From positions 80,657,635-80,721,634 of the forward strand of contig OX421963.1 of NCBI GenBank assembly GCA_949128115.1: DNA of 64,000 nt. The letters are read 5' to 3'. The position numbers and the translations under genes are program-made. The DNA is from Anaspis maculata. Its lineage: Eukaryota; Arthropoda; Insecta; Coleoptera; Scraptiidae. Positions 35,701-46,710 of the stretch are shown here, piece after piece; positions within the stretch are counted from its first letter, which is position 1; every line of letters begins with the position of its first letter. The notes under the pieces are model-generated. The model was given only the letters and a program-made list of their open reading frames with translations. It did no database searches and was not told where the DNA came from.

Positions 35701-38700
35701 TAGATAACCCACCCATATTTGAAATTCATCACACTTATGGCGACTTTACAGAACTTCGTTTGTCGCCGGCGACAGTCCTTCACTCCACTGTAGTTGAATA
35801 ATTTGAACGACGCGACGACAGAAACTCGTGTCGCGGGAATGATATGGGGGGAGGTAAGGGAGTACAGGCAGATCGAATCCTATTTGCCAGCGACACTGTC
35901 GCCGACGACATACGAAGTTCTGTAAAGCCGCCATTACACTGCGTCGCATTCTACATGAAAATCTTCTGTATCGTCCGAATCTTTGAATTAGTTTCGTTTC
36001 TTGGAACCTCTTTGGAGCTTGGTCAAATTCTCGGTCAATCTGCAATGTAAGGAATTGATAATAAGGAAATTATCTAAATGCCACCTTTTACCTGGGATTT
36101 CTTGAAAAGGTGACGTAACAGAGACTAACTTCCAGTAATATCAATAACCTATATGTTTCGGGATTCAAGCCAGACGCACACTTGGCAGTTGAACGTCGAG
36201 TCTATAATGCCAACCTGTGAAATTTGCCTAGTCGACTAGAATCACGGTAGGGCTGAACGTACTACCGGGTGTTTATAAACGTCTGTGATCGCATCGCTTT
36301 TGGAATCCGCTCTCGATCACTACAATTGCGCCTGTTACTACGTTTTTCGGCCTGACCCAAGCCTGCCGCGATCACAGTCTCTTATAAACACCCCGTATAA
36401 CAAAATGTTGAATGATCGGGAAATTTTTATTAGTATTTATTAAACATCAACCTTGAACATATTCTAGAATAACCCAACGAAATCTCATCAGAATCTGAGC
36501 TCGTAATCGCCATTTTGAGAAATGTACCTCACCCAAGGCAGCGCCCTGTACCCGCTCTTTTCGATCACCTTCAAATATCGCACCTGCAGTCCAGACGTGG
36601 TGAAATAGGGTATCTCGAATCTCACCCTCATCGGCTGTTTTTGTTCTCTGTCTTCCCCCTGAACGCTCGGCAGGCGGAACTGAGCGTTCATCATGAACTC
36701 CTTGCCGCCGGGGAACGACTTAATGCGCCACGAGATGGCGTCACGTTCGGGAACGTACGTGGCCTGACCTTGAGTGACGCAAAACTTGGGCGTGTCAACG
36801 TCCCTCGGCACCGGCACCGAAATCTCCACGTTGCTGGCCGCAGAGCGTTTCTTGAACTGCGACCTCGCCAACACCACGTACTCGATCCGGCTTCCCGGAT
36901 GGTGCTCCGTCACGCACTCCACCCAAATCAGAGGCTTCACCGGAGTGCCGAGCCGGTACGACATCAGCTCGAATTCTCCGTCGGGCGGCACGAAAGAAAT
37001 CGTTCTTTCCGTTTCGAAACGCGAAAGTCTGACGCACTGGTGAAACTTGATGTCTTCCAGCTCGACGGTTTTGTTAGAGTTATCCAAAAACGTCGAGTCT
37101 TCTGTTGAAAATCCAAGATTTTAGTTTGTGATTTGTTTTTGAACATGTAACGACCTTTTTCGAAGGTTTCGAAAAGAATGCGATCGTTCAGACCCAGTCT
37201 CAGTTCCGGCATGCCGCTCAAGTTGACTCGCAACTTCAAAAGGCCGTTGATCTCGCTCCTGAGCACGTTTCCGGTGTTGGCGTTCGCCAGCAAATCGATG
37301 GATTCGACCACGTCCAGGAAGACTTCGTTGCGTTTGTAATGCAGACCTTCGGGTCTCCAGCTGACGGCGTTCGTGACCGCCGCCGGAATTCTCGGTTGCA
37401 CTTCCAGCTTGCACCCTTCCTGCGTTATGTACTCTTTGAGGATTTTGCAGTCGGTCGTTTGGGGATAGCCAAAGTCCAAGAGTTCGTCCAGTAGCTCGTA
37501 TATGACGACGAAATTGTCGAGGATGCTTTCTTCTTGCAGAACTTTGAAGTAGTCCGTCAAGATGGCGACCAGTTTGTGCAGGAAGACGAAGATCACGGTC
37601 ACGTTAGCGTTCTTTTTGGCCATAGCGATGATGTAAAGGTCGTTGTGGGGGATGTAGCAGAACGAACACGACTGGTATTTGAAGACCGGCGTGACCGAGG
37701 ACTCGTCATCGTTTTCCATGAGGAGTGGCAGGAATTTATCGATGGCTTCTGGGGGCGTGTCGCCTCGGTAGTTTTTGGAAATCAGGAGTTTGCCCTTGAC
37801 GTTCAGGATGTGGAGGGCCGAGATTGGCATTTTGTCGAAAACTGCATTCGAAATGTCAGTGTCAGGAATGCCAGCCTGTTTCAAAAGCCTCTGGCAGTGT
37901 GCCAAAGGGTGACTCAAGGTTATTGGCTAGCTTGATCTTGAAAATTTTATTTAGAGGGTCGGTTTACGAGTGTCCGAGAGCATACTGTTATTAGGTACTA
38001 TAACGATCGCCCCCCTTTTTCATCCTTTTCTACGTTGTGTATTTTTACCCTTTTGTTTTTCGTCAATTAGTTTACCCCTTTCTTTGTTAGCAAACCTTGG
38101 TTCTTTCTACGAGAGGACCAAATTAATCCATTTCCCACATAGAAACAAACAATTCAAATCGCAATGACCTTCATTTTATTTGAGTAAATATGAACAAACA
38201 TGAGCCTTTTGCTTTTGGTGAATCTTATGGTCTGATTCTTCATTATTTCACCGCTTAATCAAACTAGATTTGTAACAAATTCAATTTAATCTTTGGAATA
38301 CGTCATTGCCTTCTTCAGCAAGAGCTTACACAATTTTAATTACATTTCAAACAGCATGGCGAATTCATTATTTGTGGAGTTCCCCTGTTAAAGGGTTATT
38401 AATCGAAAGAGTGACAATTGGAATGTTCACAGTTGCAATAATTCCCAGTTTTGTCGGTTCTCAATTATCGTCAGAATGTCGTCAGTTTTTACACCATGCC
38501 TTTCAACTAGAGAATTTGTGCATGGTTTATTTACAGGCATTATTGGTATAAATTCACCCTTTGGGTCTTTGTATGTTAAAGCCCTTTCAATAGACTTTTC
38601 GGGGTGAACTTTATTTCAAATCTTGTATCAGGTAGCTTCAAATGACTTGACTTTTCAGATTTTGTGTGGGGAATTTCTCGCGCTTTGCATTTCCTAATTT

Positions 38701-41700
38701 CCGCAATTTTCCGCTCTTATTTTCTACCGCTTCGCGAGGGTGGCAGCCAGGTTCCAGAGCTTTATTGGCCACGAACATATTTTCAGACGGTTCGGGTCAA
38801 CTCTGTCCTGTCGTTAACTGCCTGTTGATTAACCCTTTTGGTCAGGTAAGTGTTGCTTTTGTTTGCCTTAGTTCATGGTGACATCTCACCCGGTTCTTTG
38901 TGCAGATAGCGTCAGTTTAGTAGGCTCCGGACATCACGTGGAAGTTGTTGGTTTGTTCCGCAATGCCGCACCTGACTTTAACCCATTCTTATTCGCGTCT
39001 AACTCTCACTTCTAATTCTTCTGAACTTAGGATTTTAACGCACTGACTAAAGCTTATACTTGAAAGGGTTAACCGCATAGAGAAGAAGAGCCACGTCAAC
39101 TTGAAGCCCCTTTACAGGTAGGAAAGCCCAGGTAACTTACTTCTTGAAATTCGATTAAATCTGACATCAAGACGGTACTTGGGTTCCAACAGCTGAACAT
39201 TGATGATAAAGATTGTACACCATTCAATTGAAGTGCGACTCGGATTTCACAAGATTTTTGTGCTAATAAATTTCTAAACACCTGCTACCTCAACTAATGG
39301 TCGAATCAATCAAAGCAGTGATTTACTTGCCTTTTGATTTCACCGAAAGTTCCACATAAAAAAAACCCACAATCACGAAATCATAAACAACTTGATCAAC
39401 AAATATAAATAATATTACAATAATAGCAGGAGCGCAAAGCAAGGTATCTTCTCTGTATTGCATTCACACACCAACCACCCTTGCGTGCCTCTTCAGCTTC
39501 GTCTCCCGGTCCTGCATCCGGCATCCCTACTCTCCTAATTTCGCCGATGTAGCTACGCTCTCATGCTTGACTTAACTAATTTACTTTTAGGCTAGGCCAA
39601 TCACCACAGTATGATACTGATGGATGGCCGAAAGTGAATATCGTATCCGCGCTACTGGTAACTTGTCATTCTTGCCAACTTCTTAAAAGTCGAATATCTA
39701 GTCAGACACAACCCTGAAACGCGCAAATGGATAAGTACTAAAGCTTTATCCGCAACAACGAATTTTTTGACTGGAATGGATGGTGAAAGTAGATGGCGCT
39801 GCAAGCCACTCCGCGCAAAAATTCACATCTTCATCATTTAATTTGAAACACCTATTTAACTCAATCCCGCAAAAAATATTCAGTCAAATAACAAAAATAA
39901 TCAATTAAATAAGTTATGTAACAGAATGTTGAGCCTTGTTGAGAATGTTGAGATGAACACAAAAATTTGTACTAATTTCTAGATGGACGAAAGTGTGAAC
40001 AACAATGCCAACGGTTACCACACCCTGCATCAGCACGAAGGCGACAAAGAACAAAACTTCCACGACTCTTCCAACGACCACTACACGCTTCACCACGAAA
40101 CCGAAGACTTATCACCCAAACTCGAAGACAGCAACAGTAATAGCAACAATTCCCTGCTTATAGACGAACAATACAACACGATCCACACCGTCGAGCACAG
40201 TACACTCACCGACGTCAGTGGCAACACTACCACCTCCAAAACGGTCTATCAAATTATACCGGACACGACCACCACTAGCAACGAAGACGTTAAAATGGCC
40301 AACGGCAAGGACTGGGCCTACTGCAACATTTGCGGTAAAGGCTACGAAGGCCGCGCCAGTTTCGAAAAACACTACGACGAGCACTTCCACAAGTGTACGG
40401 TCTGCGCGGCCGTGTTCACCGGCACGGACGTGCTGGACGCACACAAAAAAGAAGCGCACGGTGATGGGTTGGATGAACCCAGGCCGGTGGCCGTTGTGAG
40501 GACGAGGCTGAAGAGGGCCACGATGCCGATCAAGGATGAGAGCAACAGCGACGATAGCGGCGGGGATTACGTGGATGAACCGGCGGAACAAGAGGACGAT
40601 GATGAAGGAGAAGAGGAGGAAAATGAGGAAGAAGAAGAGGAAGAAGCGAAGCCGGACGTCTCGGGAGGGAAGCCGGCGGCAGCTTCTAAGCGGAAAACTT
40701 GGTCGCCAAAAGTCTGCACCGAATGCGGAAAGTCCTACAAGACGAATTACAAGTTGAACGAGCACATGCGAAAGCATACCGGCGAGAAACCGTACAAGTG
40801 TGATATGTGCGAGAAAGAGTTCCGCTCCAAGATCGGGTTGGCCCAGCATGCTGCTAAACACACAGGTGCGTTTCATTGACCATTCATTTAAGTCGCAATG
40901 CTCCGCTAATGTTTGCTCACATGCTCACATGAATACTCTCGTGTACCCGGCGCCTCCACCATGTCGCACCTATAAGAGCTGACAAGGGTTAGTAGGCCTC
41001 ACTGATAACCAGAGTATTCATTAGATATAAGAATGTATCTTTCTTATTCTATCATGTTATTTGTCTTTCTATAACGAATGCGGTCTTCCCTGCAGGTAAA
41101 TACGACTACTCATGTCCGATCTGCGGCAAGGGCTTCCAGTGCAAGAGCTACCTGATGGTCCATCAGCGCGTCCATTCCGACATCAAACCCTATCCGTGCA
41201 CCACGTGCGGACGCAACTTCAAGACGAAACAGTCCCTGCTGGACCACACGAACAGACATTTGGGCGTCAAACCGTACATGTGCGAGACCTGCGGACGCGG
41301 TTTCATCACGAAAGGTCTGTGCAAGGCCCATCAGAAAGTCCACACCGGGCTGGACAACCGGAAGTATTCTTGCAAAGTGTGCGAGAAGATGTTCGTCTCC
41401 AAGAGCTATCTGCAGACGCATCTGAGGATACACACTGGAGAGAAGCCGTTCATTTGCGAGGTAAGATCTCAAGGAGCTGAGCATTTGAGGTTTCTTTGAT
41501 CATTCATAATTTGATTCATCAAAAATAGCCATTTTGAGCCCAAGTAGATCTTTCAGTTTCTCCATGTTCTCGTTCAATATGAAACTGGACCCATGCTTTC
41601 AATAAGTCTCTCAATCCGACTTGTGCCTCAGAGGATCTTTGTACTGAAATCTCTTTATGCTTTCACCTAGTCTTTGCTTTTGATTTGGCTTTCAGTAATT

Positions 41701-44700
41701 TCCATCAAAACACTACAGGTTTCTTTGATAGTGATTACCTGGTCCTCCTAGAACCTTCTTTAATCCAAGCCAAGTAAATTTTTCAAGGGAATGGTCTCTG
41801 TCCTTGCACGCAAGGCTTTCATACCGACTTGTCCCTTAGGAGATCTTCAGAAGTCTCTGCTCTCATTCTAGTCTTGCTTGTGTTTCGGCTTCCAGTCATA
41901 TTCCTCAAAAATCTTCACAAGGTTTCTCTTATCATTGACGCCTTGTTCCTCCTGCGGCTTCTTTGAACCTAAGTAGATCATTCAGAGTTTCTCAATGTTC
42001 TCATGAGTATGCAGCGTTGCCATTTAAATTGACAGGTGTAAATTTTTTTCAAACTTGACGCCCTCGCGCATGCGCACATGCGCAAACGAAATGGCCCATT
42101 CAACTTCAGGATCTTGCTGCAACTTGTAACCATCACTTCAATCAATACGCCCGTAATAGACCGCACAGCCTTCATCTTCCCTTGTGATTTGGCTTCTAGT
42201 TATGTCTTTCACAAATCTCGACAGCTCTGACCATGAATACCTTGATGGTCCTACAACATTTTCGACCACAAGTAGACCTTTCAGAGTTTTTCTATGTTCA
42301 TGTTTTAGTTTGCTCTTGCGCTGAAGGCTTTCAATCTGGCTTGTCCCTCAGGGGAGCTTCCTCAGTGGAGTACCTCCTCCATGATTTCCACTTCCATCCT
42401 CCCACAGTTCATACCACACAATCTCTTACCACCGTTTTTGATTGTTTGACTTTTTAAAAAAAAAAATCACACAATTTTTGTATTTCTGTGGTAACACTGA
42501 TGATTGATTTCAGGTTTGCGGTAAAGGATTCCTAACGAAAGTAGACTTGAGGATACACACCACAATGCATACAGGAGAAAAGTCGTACGTTTGCGAAATG
42601 TGCGGTAAAGCTTTTGCCAGGAGGGATGCTTTGAGGTGCCATCGCAGGTCTCATACTGGAGAGAGACCTTACAGGTATGTGTCCCCAATCAATTCATTCA
42701 ATTTTGTTTGAAGAAACACATGAATATAATCAATTCCACGGCTTTTTTTTTTCATTCAAGTAAGCTGTGGAGAAAGTGTTGTGTTGGTACGAATGGTACC
42801 ATGCTAACGTGGTGTTAACGTCTTGATAGATTTGTTGTACGCGCAAGTGGAGAAAGCGCGACGGTGCTTACTAAAGAAAATGGAATGACAATGCCCACTG
42901 CCTGGAGGCTCCATCTTCTGATGCTCATCACTGAGTAGTGAGTACTGCCAACTCTAGCTTGTTCTGAGACGGCAAGCAGTGCCACATTATACGTAGCACA
43001 TGGTTGACAACTAGCTGGTACCATGCTAACTTGGTGTTAACGTCTTGATAGATTTGTTGTACGCGCAAGTGAAAGAAGCGCGACGGTGCTTAAACGATAA
43101 AGAAAATGGAATGACAATGCCCACTGCCTGGAGGCTCCATCTTCTGATGCTCATTACTGAGTAGTGAGTACTGCCAACTCTAGCTTGTTCTGAAACGGCA
43201 AGCAGTGCCACATTATACATAGCACATGGTTGACAACTAGCTGCCAAGACATTAGCATCAAGCTAGCATAGTACCATTCGTACCAACACAACACATTTTT
43301 CCCATAGCTCACTCTAATGAAGAAAGCCATGAAACTGATTATACAGGGTGTCTCAAAAGTATCGCATTCAGAGTCCAAAGCGATATATTATTATGGAATC
43401 CACTCAAGAACACGAGAAAAAAATTGAAAAAATTATTGACGGTCATTTTTTGAAGATATGAGGATCTAAGGGTTAGCTGTTATTTACAGTGATTTTGGAG
43501 AGCTGTTTGTGACGACGGACTAATCAATAAAAATTCTCAACCAGTGAACTGAATTTCACTTTTAACTTGACATAATCGCCCCTCAAAAAAAAAGGATTTT
43601 CTTGAATAATGCTTCTTGGAACATTCTAGAACAAGATATGCTATCTCGTTTCCATAATCCCATGTAACAATTTCCAGTGGCGTTTTTGAAAGAATGAATT
43701 TTTGAGATTTATGATTTACCCTGTATATTAGGTATATGGTAAGTGCAAATCTAGTGGGTGATAATTTTTACTGGTTAGTCCATGGGCAAACAGTTCTCCA
43801 AAATAACTTCAAGTAACAAAAATTATGGGGAGCGAAGTCCCCACTCTTTGACTCCTTGTATCTACAAAGTAAACGTCACAAAAAATTTTAAATATTTTTT
43901 CGTGTTCCTCTGCTGGACGTGCTATGGGTGTATACCAGTTAAGGATGTCATTTCCCAGTGTTTTTTCTTCTGCGGTGACTCCCGGCTAAACCTGTCTGCC
44001 AAAAAAAAAGTGAAAAAAATAGGGCCCAACTAAAATGGCTTTGGCAACATGATTATGTATTTAGAAATTTCAATTTTCGGTAAATTCGGTAAAATTTTCC
44101 CGGAAATTTTTTCTTTTATTCGAAAAAATATTCCTATTTTCTTGCTAGTTTTCAAATGAGTGCCTGTAATTTTTTTCGTTTTTTTTTTGGCAGACAGATT
44201 TAACCGAGAGGCTCGACAGAAAAGCCTATCTGTGTCTCTTTCGCACTGCTGGTAGTCCGCAGTATGTCCTTGCGATGGAAATGACAGCCTTACGGATTAA
44301 ACAATGTTTTATCAAGTTTTCATGTGTGTTGATCATGTGGTTGCTTTTGCGGACCATTTTTGACTGGATGAATGAAAAATGGGCTGAATGGATTTGGATG
44401 AATAAGGGGAAGATGAAAGTGATTGCCTTCGATAATAATAGATTGTAATAATCAAGAGGACTGCAAAGTGAGTGGAAGATGAAGAGGAGCAAGTGGTTAG
44501 ATGATTTCATGGTAATAAGTGAAGAACTGAAGAATGGATACTGGAAGAAAATGTCTTGTGCCGGTATGAAGTAGGTATGTTGTGGTCTGTTGTACGGAAG
44601 CCATCTTGGCAGAGTCGTAAAAAAAAAGAGTGGCTGATAACTGCGAGCATTATTTTTCTGAGAAGAGCTTATAGATTGGGTAAGCAATCCAGTATGCAGT

Positions 44701-44950
44701 TAGTGCACGCCTGTGTCTGACCTGCACGATCGGAAAGTCACGGTGGTTTGGAACGATTCCTCTATGAAATCAACCAACGACTTTTTGTTACAGTTGTGAT
44801 CTTTGCGGCCAAACATTCACACAATTCACCCCAATGGCCATCCACAAGAGACTGCACACGGGCGAACGACCTTACGCTTGCGAAGTTTGCGCAAAAACTT
44901 TCGTTTCAAGGTCAACCATGATGTCCCATGCCAAGAAACATCAAAGATAG
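29722..44950 (+). CDS. ZAD-domain C2H2 zinc-finger protein, six exons
   Basis: Exons 29722-29871, 29949-30548, 39983-40865, 41096-41460, 42514-42674 and 44794-44950 join in frame (phases 0, 0, 1, 0, 2) to 771 residues. Exon 1 and the start of exon 2 form a ZAD: CRLCAEK about 15 residues in, and VCENCLYKL near residue 65, the two Cys pairs that bind zinc and mediate dimerisation. Exon 2 continues as a His/Gln/Leu-rich linker. Exon 3 has an acidic Glu/Asp tract and four fingers. Exon 4 brings four, a ninth spans exons 4-5, and three more follow, twelve in all, the later ones joined by TGEKP-like linkers. The last ends AKKHQR and TAG. It is expected to be a nuclear DNA-binding regulator. The orthologue is not named. 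Exon 3 starts exactly at an ATG after the acceptor, so a ZAD-less isoform is conceivable. Confidence 0.85.
30640..32010 (+). repeat. 1.4 kb dispersed repeat, copy B, carrying a MITE
   Basis: This is the second copy of the repeat at 14485-15860, same orientation, lying in intron 2 of the zinc-finger gene. The 196-base MITE at 31651-31846 interrupts it and is absent from copy A. No coding frame is recognised. Confidence 0.65.
31651..31846. mobile_element. Harbinger-like MITE, copy 1 (196 bp)
   Basis: The inverted ends tggcggctttaaagaacttc and gaagttctataaagccgcca enclose 196 bases. TAA flanks both sides (31648-31650, 31847-31849). Three-base TWA duplications are a PIF/Harbinger trait. The interior is palindromic (tcgccggcgaca against tgtcgccggc-like text). 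Confidence 0.8.
32015..33730. other. Intron 2 of the zinc-finger gene, nothing recognised
   Basis: AT-rich noncoding sequence with short frames only. No bounded element or exon was found. Confidence 0.3.
33735..34760 (-). pseudogene. Ty3/gypsy-like pol fragment (reverse transcriptase and RNase H)
   Basis: On the minus strand, about 34190-34560 reads as a gypsy reverse transcriptase: [19 protein letters not shown], then [16 protein letters not shown]. The catalytic box is not intact. Downstream, about 33735-33930 holds an RNase H-like stretch ([12 protein letters not shown], then [16 protein letters not shown]). Many stops and frameshifts break it, and long terminal repeats were not found. 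It lies in intron 2 of the zinc-finger gene, on the opposite strand. Confidence 0.7.
35277..35442. mobile_element. 166-bp palindromic MITE, copy 1
   Basis: aggtgcgttcagtcagctta and its inverted partner form arms of about 70 bases around a short centre near 35355. TTA flanks both sides (35274-35276, 35443-35445). A second copy lies at 60628-60794. Confidence 0.8.
35475..36264. mobile_element. TA-flanked family E element, copy 2
   Basis: TAGTGCGTTCAACCCTACCG on the left and the inverted equivalent ending GAACGTACTA match each other and the family E copy at 20191-22109, as do inner blocks (ccagacgc, gtgaaatttgcc). TA precedes the left end. The right flank is TA once the small MITE at 36265-36395 is removed. 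A Harbinger-like MITE sits inside. Confidence 0.75.
35738..35933. mobile_element. Harbinger-like MITE, copy 2 (196 bp)
   Basis: The ends tggcgactttacagaacttc and gaagttctgtaaagccgcca bound exactly 196 bases, the same length as the copy at 31651-31846, whose interior it matches in opposite orientation. TTA flanks both sides (35735-35737, 35934-35936). Confidence 0.8.
36265..36395. mobile_element. 131-bp MITE inserted at the end of family E copy 2
   Basis: ccgggtgtttataaacg on the left pairs with ttataaacaccccg on the right, and ctgtgatcgc with gcgatcacag. TA flanks both sides (36263-36264, 36396-36397). It appears to use the last TA of its neighbour as target. Confidence 0.65.
36436..36441 (-). 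terminator. AATAAA poly(A) signal of the AP-1 mu-like gene
   Basis: Read on the minus strand, AATAAA lies about 47 bases past the stop codon, with a second near-match beyond. Confidence 0.5.
36488..37830 (-). CDS. AP-1mu: AP-1 clathrin adaptor complex mu subunit-like, nested in a zinc-finger gene intron
   Basis: Exons 37830-37155 and 37101-36488, read on the minus strand and joined across a 53-bp intron (GTCGTT...CAACAG), give 429 residues. The mu subunit of AP-1 selects tyrosine-motif cargo at the trans-Golgi and endosomes. Residues 1-140 are a longin-type domain ([20 protein letters not shown], then [20 protein letters not shown]). Residues 160-429 are the mu homology domain. The cargo-pocket residues F171, D173 and W415 (VFLDVVE, LPWVRYI) align with F174, D176 and W421 of AP-2 mu and are kept. 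ATG 37830 is chosen because it aligns with the family start; the frame stays open 29 codons further up. Length matches the usual 423. It is unusually divergent in the longin part and has only one intron. The donor is weak; retaining the intron would shift the frame. A retroposed, still functional duplicate is the likely origin. Confidence 0.8.
37835..39982. other. Remainder of zinc-finger gene intron 2, upstream of the AP-1 mu-like gene
   Basis: The promoter of the nested minus-strand gene should lie near 37830-38200. Otherwise the stretch is noncoding and I could bound no element. The acceptor CTAG at 39979-39982 precedes exon 3. Confidence 0.4.
41461..42513. other. Intron 4 of the zinc-finger gene
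   Basis: Loose internal duplications are seen (phrases like agatctttcagtttctc and caatgttctc recurring at about 41550, 41980 and 42290), suggesting a degenerate tandem repeat of about 350-400 bases. No exon is seen. Confidence 0.45.
42763..43309. mobile_element. MITE with internal 222-base tandem duplication
   Basis: About 42 bases at the left end (gtgttgtgttggtacgaatg) are repeated inverted at the right end (cattcgtaccaacacaacac). Between them a block starting ggtaccatgctaac occurs twice, at 42795-43016 and 43017 to about 43240, nearly identical. The interior phrase aatgcccactgcc also appears near 56100, and a partial right end near 63500. It lies in intron 5 of the zinc-finger gene. Confidence 0.75.
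43340..43940. mobile_element. Palindromic dispersed repeat, relative of 2211-2640
   Basis: The left arm (acagggtgtctcaaaagtat) matches the 2.2-2.6 kb copy inverted. The right arm from about 43640 matches the same copy directly. The element is therefore a folded repeat with two arms of about 280-300 bases. No coding frame is credible. Confidence 0.6.
43983..44206. mobile_element. 224-bp palindromic MITE
   Basis: The left end cggctaaacctgtctgccaa and the right end ttggcagacagatttaaccg are inverted copies over about 38 bases including a poly-A/poly-T part. The interior is AT-rich. It lies in intron 5 of the zinc-finger gene. Confidence 0.65.
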
Positions 44951-46710
44951 AAGAAGGATGGTTTTGGATAATCTCGATTAAGACTGTCTTATCCCGATAT
45001 TTATTGTAACATATTACGAACCTTTTTTATTTCTAATTTTACTGTATTTTATACATAATGATCCAATCGATTTTACAAATATAACTCATACAAAGTTTTT
45101 TTTTGCTTTTTCATTGGAACATCAGGAGAAAATTCTCTATGTGAATAAATAAGGTGTTGAACCTTACTATTCAGGTATTTCAGCTGAGGAAAACAAGAGG
45201 GGAAATTACTAGGTAGGAGTACAGTAAAACACGTTTTCGAATGGAACTTGATTATTATTTGAAAATGTAGATTAATTAAATTAAAACATCTCACTAAAAG
45301 TCTATGGTTAAACATCAACAAAACTTATTGTAGGTATTCAATTGAAACAATCTAAAATCTATTACACGGTAATCACATTAAGATAAATATCACAAATTGG
45401 AGAATACCTCACAACAACATAACTGTGACATAACGATTAGAATCACGTGATCACGTCCCTCGTCCACATGGCCCAAGTAAACGCACACTATCACGTGATC
45501 CCAGTATTTTACATTCTTCTGATCAATATTTTGTACTTCTGCTTCCAATCAATCCACTTTTTTTTGTTACCATTTTTCAAAAAGACAATATTTTATAATG
45601 TAATGTATTTTTGTAAGTTTTTCTTTTTATGTTTCGAAAAATGATAGAAGCTGGAGCTTAGAACATAGGCCGAAATACACAAAGCGAACAACGGATAAAT
45701 ACAGAAATTGTAACATCACAGCATTCATTTCTACTATATTCTTGAATTTGAAACGCTAGAAGAAAAAATATTAATTATTAAAAACAAAAACAAAAAAAGA
45801 GTGAAACACTCTTGAGCGGACCGCGGCGGTTCGCTCTCTTTCTCTATGGCAGTGAAAATACACTAAAAACATGATATTTTATCCGAATTTAAAAATTAAT
45901 TAATACTGAGATCAAGACACGAAAAGAATTTGGGATACAATCTTCGGAAGAATTTCTTTCAATCTCTTCCACTTAATGCCTTTGTTACTATTCAATACTT
46001 AAGCGACAAAAAAATATATAACAAATTCGCAGTTTATACATTATGTAGTTTTGTAAATTTTTCAGCGCGCAGTCAGTCAATCATAGTTAAATATATAAAA
46101 TTTATAATGAGAAAATTACAAACCTCCCTAAATCGTGTGTTTTAATTGTGTAATGTGTGACACCATTGATTTGACCAGATCCATAATAATAACATAAAAT
46201 ATTGGACATAAAAACAATAATATATACACTGGTCGGAAGCCACGGAACAAGATGGTGATATTATAATATAATAATAATGATGATACAAATCTAAGAGAGC
46301 GGTGGTGATGTATAATTTTCATAACTCATATTTACACTTTTTCCTTCTTCAAAATGTTTGTTATCTCTTATTATTATAGTCATAAATATTTACAAATATA
46401 TGTGGTCACGTGGTGCTTTACTTCTCTTTCCCTTTTGGCTTTCTACGCTAATCCAGTTTTCTTTCTGTCTTTCATCAAAAACGTATTATTAAAGAGAAAA
46501 GAGTGTCAATCATAATTATACCACATACAAAATCATAACTTCTGTATAAACGAACAAAATCGATTTATATACCCATCCCCCCTCGACGTAGCTCCTATGT
46601 GTGCAGAATATTAACATAGATCCGCGTCCCTTCTAGCCCCTCTCTCTTGGGGGGGTTGTCGGGTGACGTGAGTGAATAATTTTTTTATCCGAAAAACGGG
46701 GACAAAACAC
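44951..46710. other. Convergent 3' region between the zinc-finger gene and Sestrin
   Basis: This AT-rich 1.76 kb should hold the 3' untranslated parts of both convergent genes. No coding exon or bounded repeat is seen. The palindrome cacgtgatcacgt occurs near 45447. Confidence 0.5.
45144..45149 (+). terminator. Candidate AATAAA poly(A) signal of the zinc-finger gene
   Basis: A canonical hexamer lies about 195 bases after the TAG stop in AT-rich sequence. Others may be used. Confidence 0.4.

Noticed and set aside
36515..37108. 197-codon plus-strand frame
   Set aside because: Antisense shadow of the AP-1 mu-like exon.
40112..40876. 254-codon minus-strand frame
   Set aside because: Antisense shadow of the zinc-finger exon 3, with Phe/Leu runs opposite the acidic tract.
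44226..44687. 153-codon minus-strand open frame in intron 5 of the zinc-finger gene
   Set aside because: Low-complexity composition with no domain; it sits next to a MITE.
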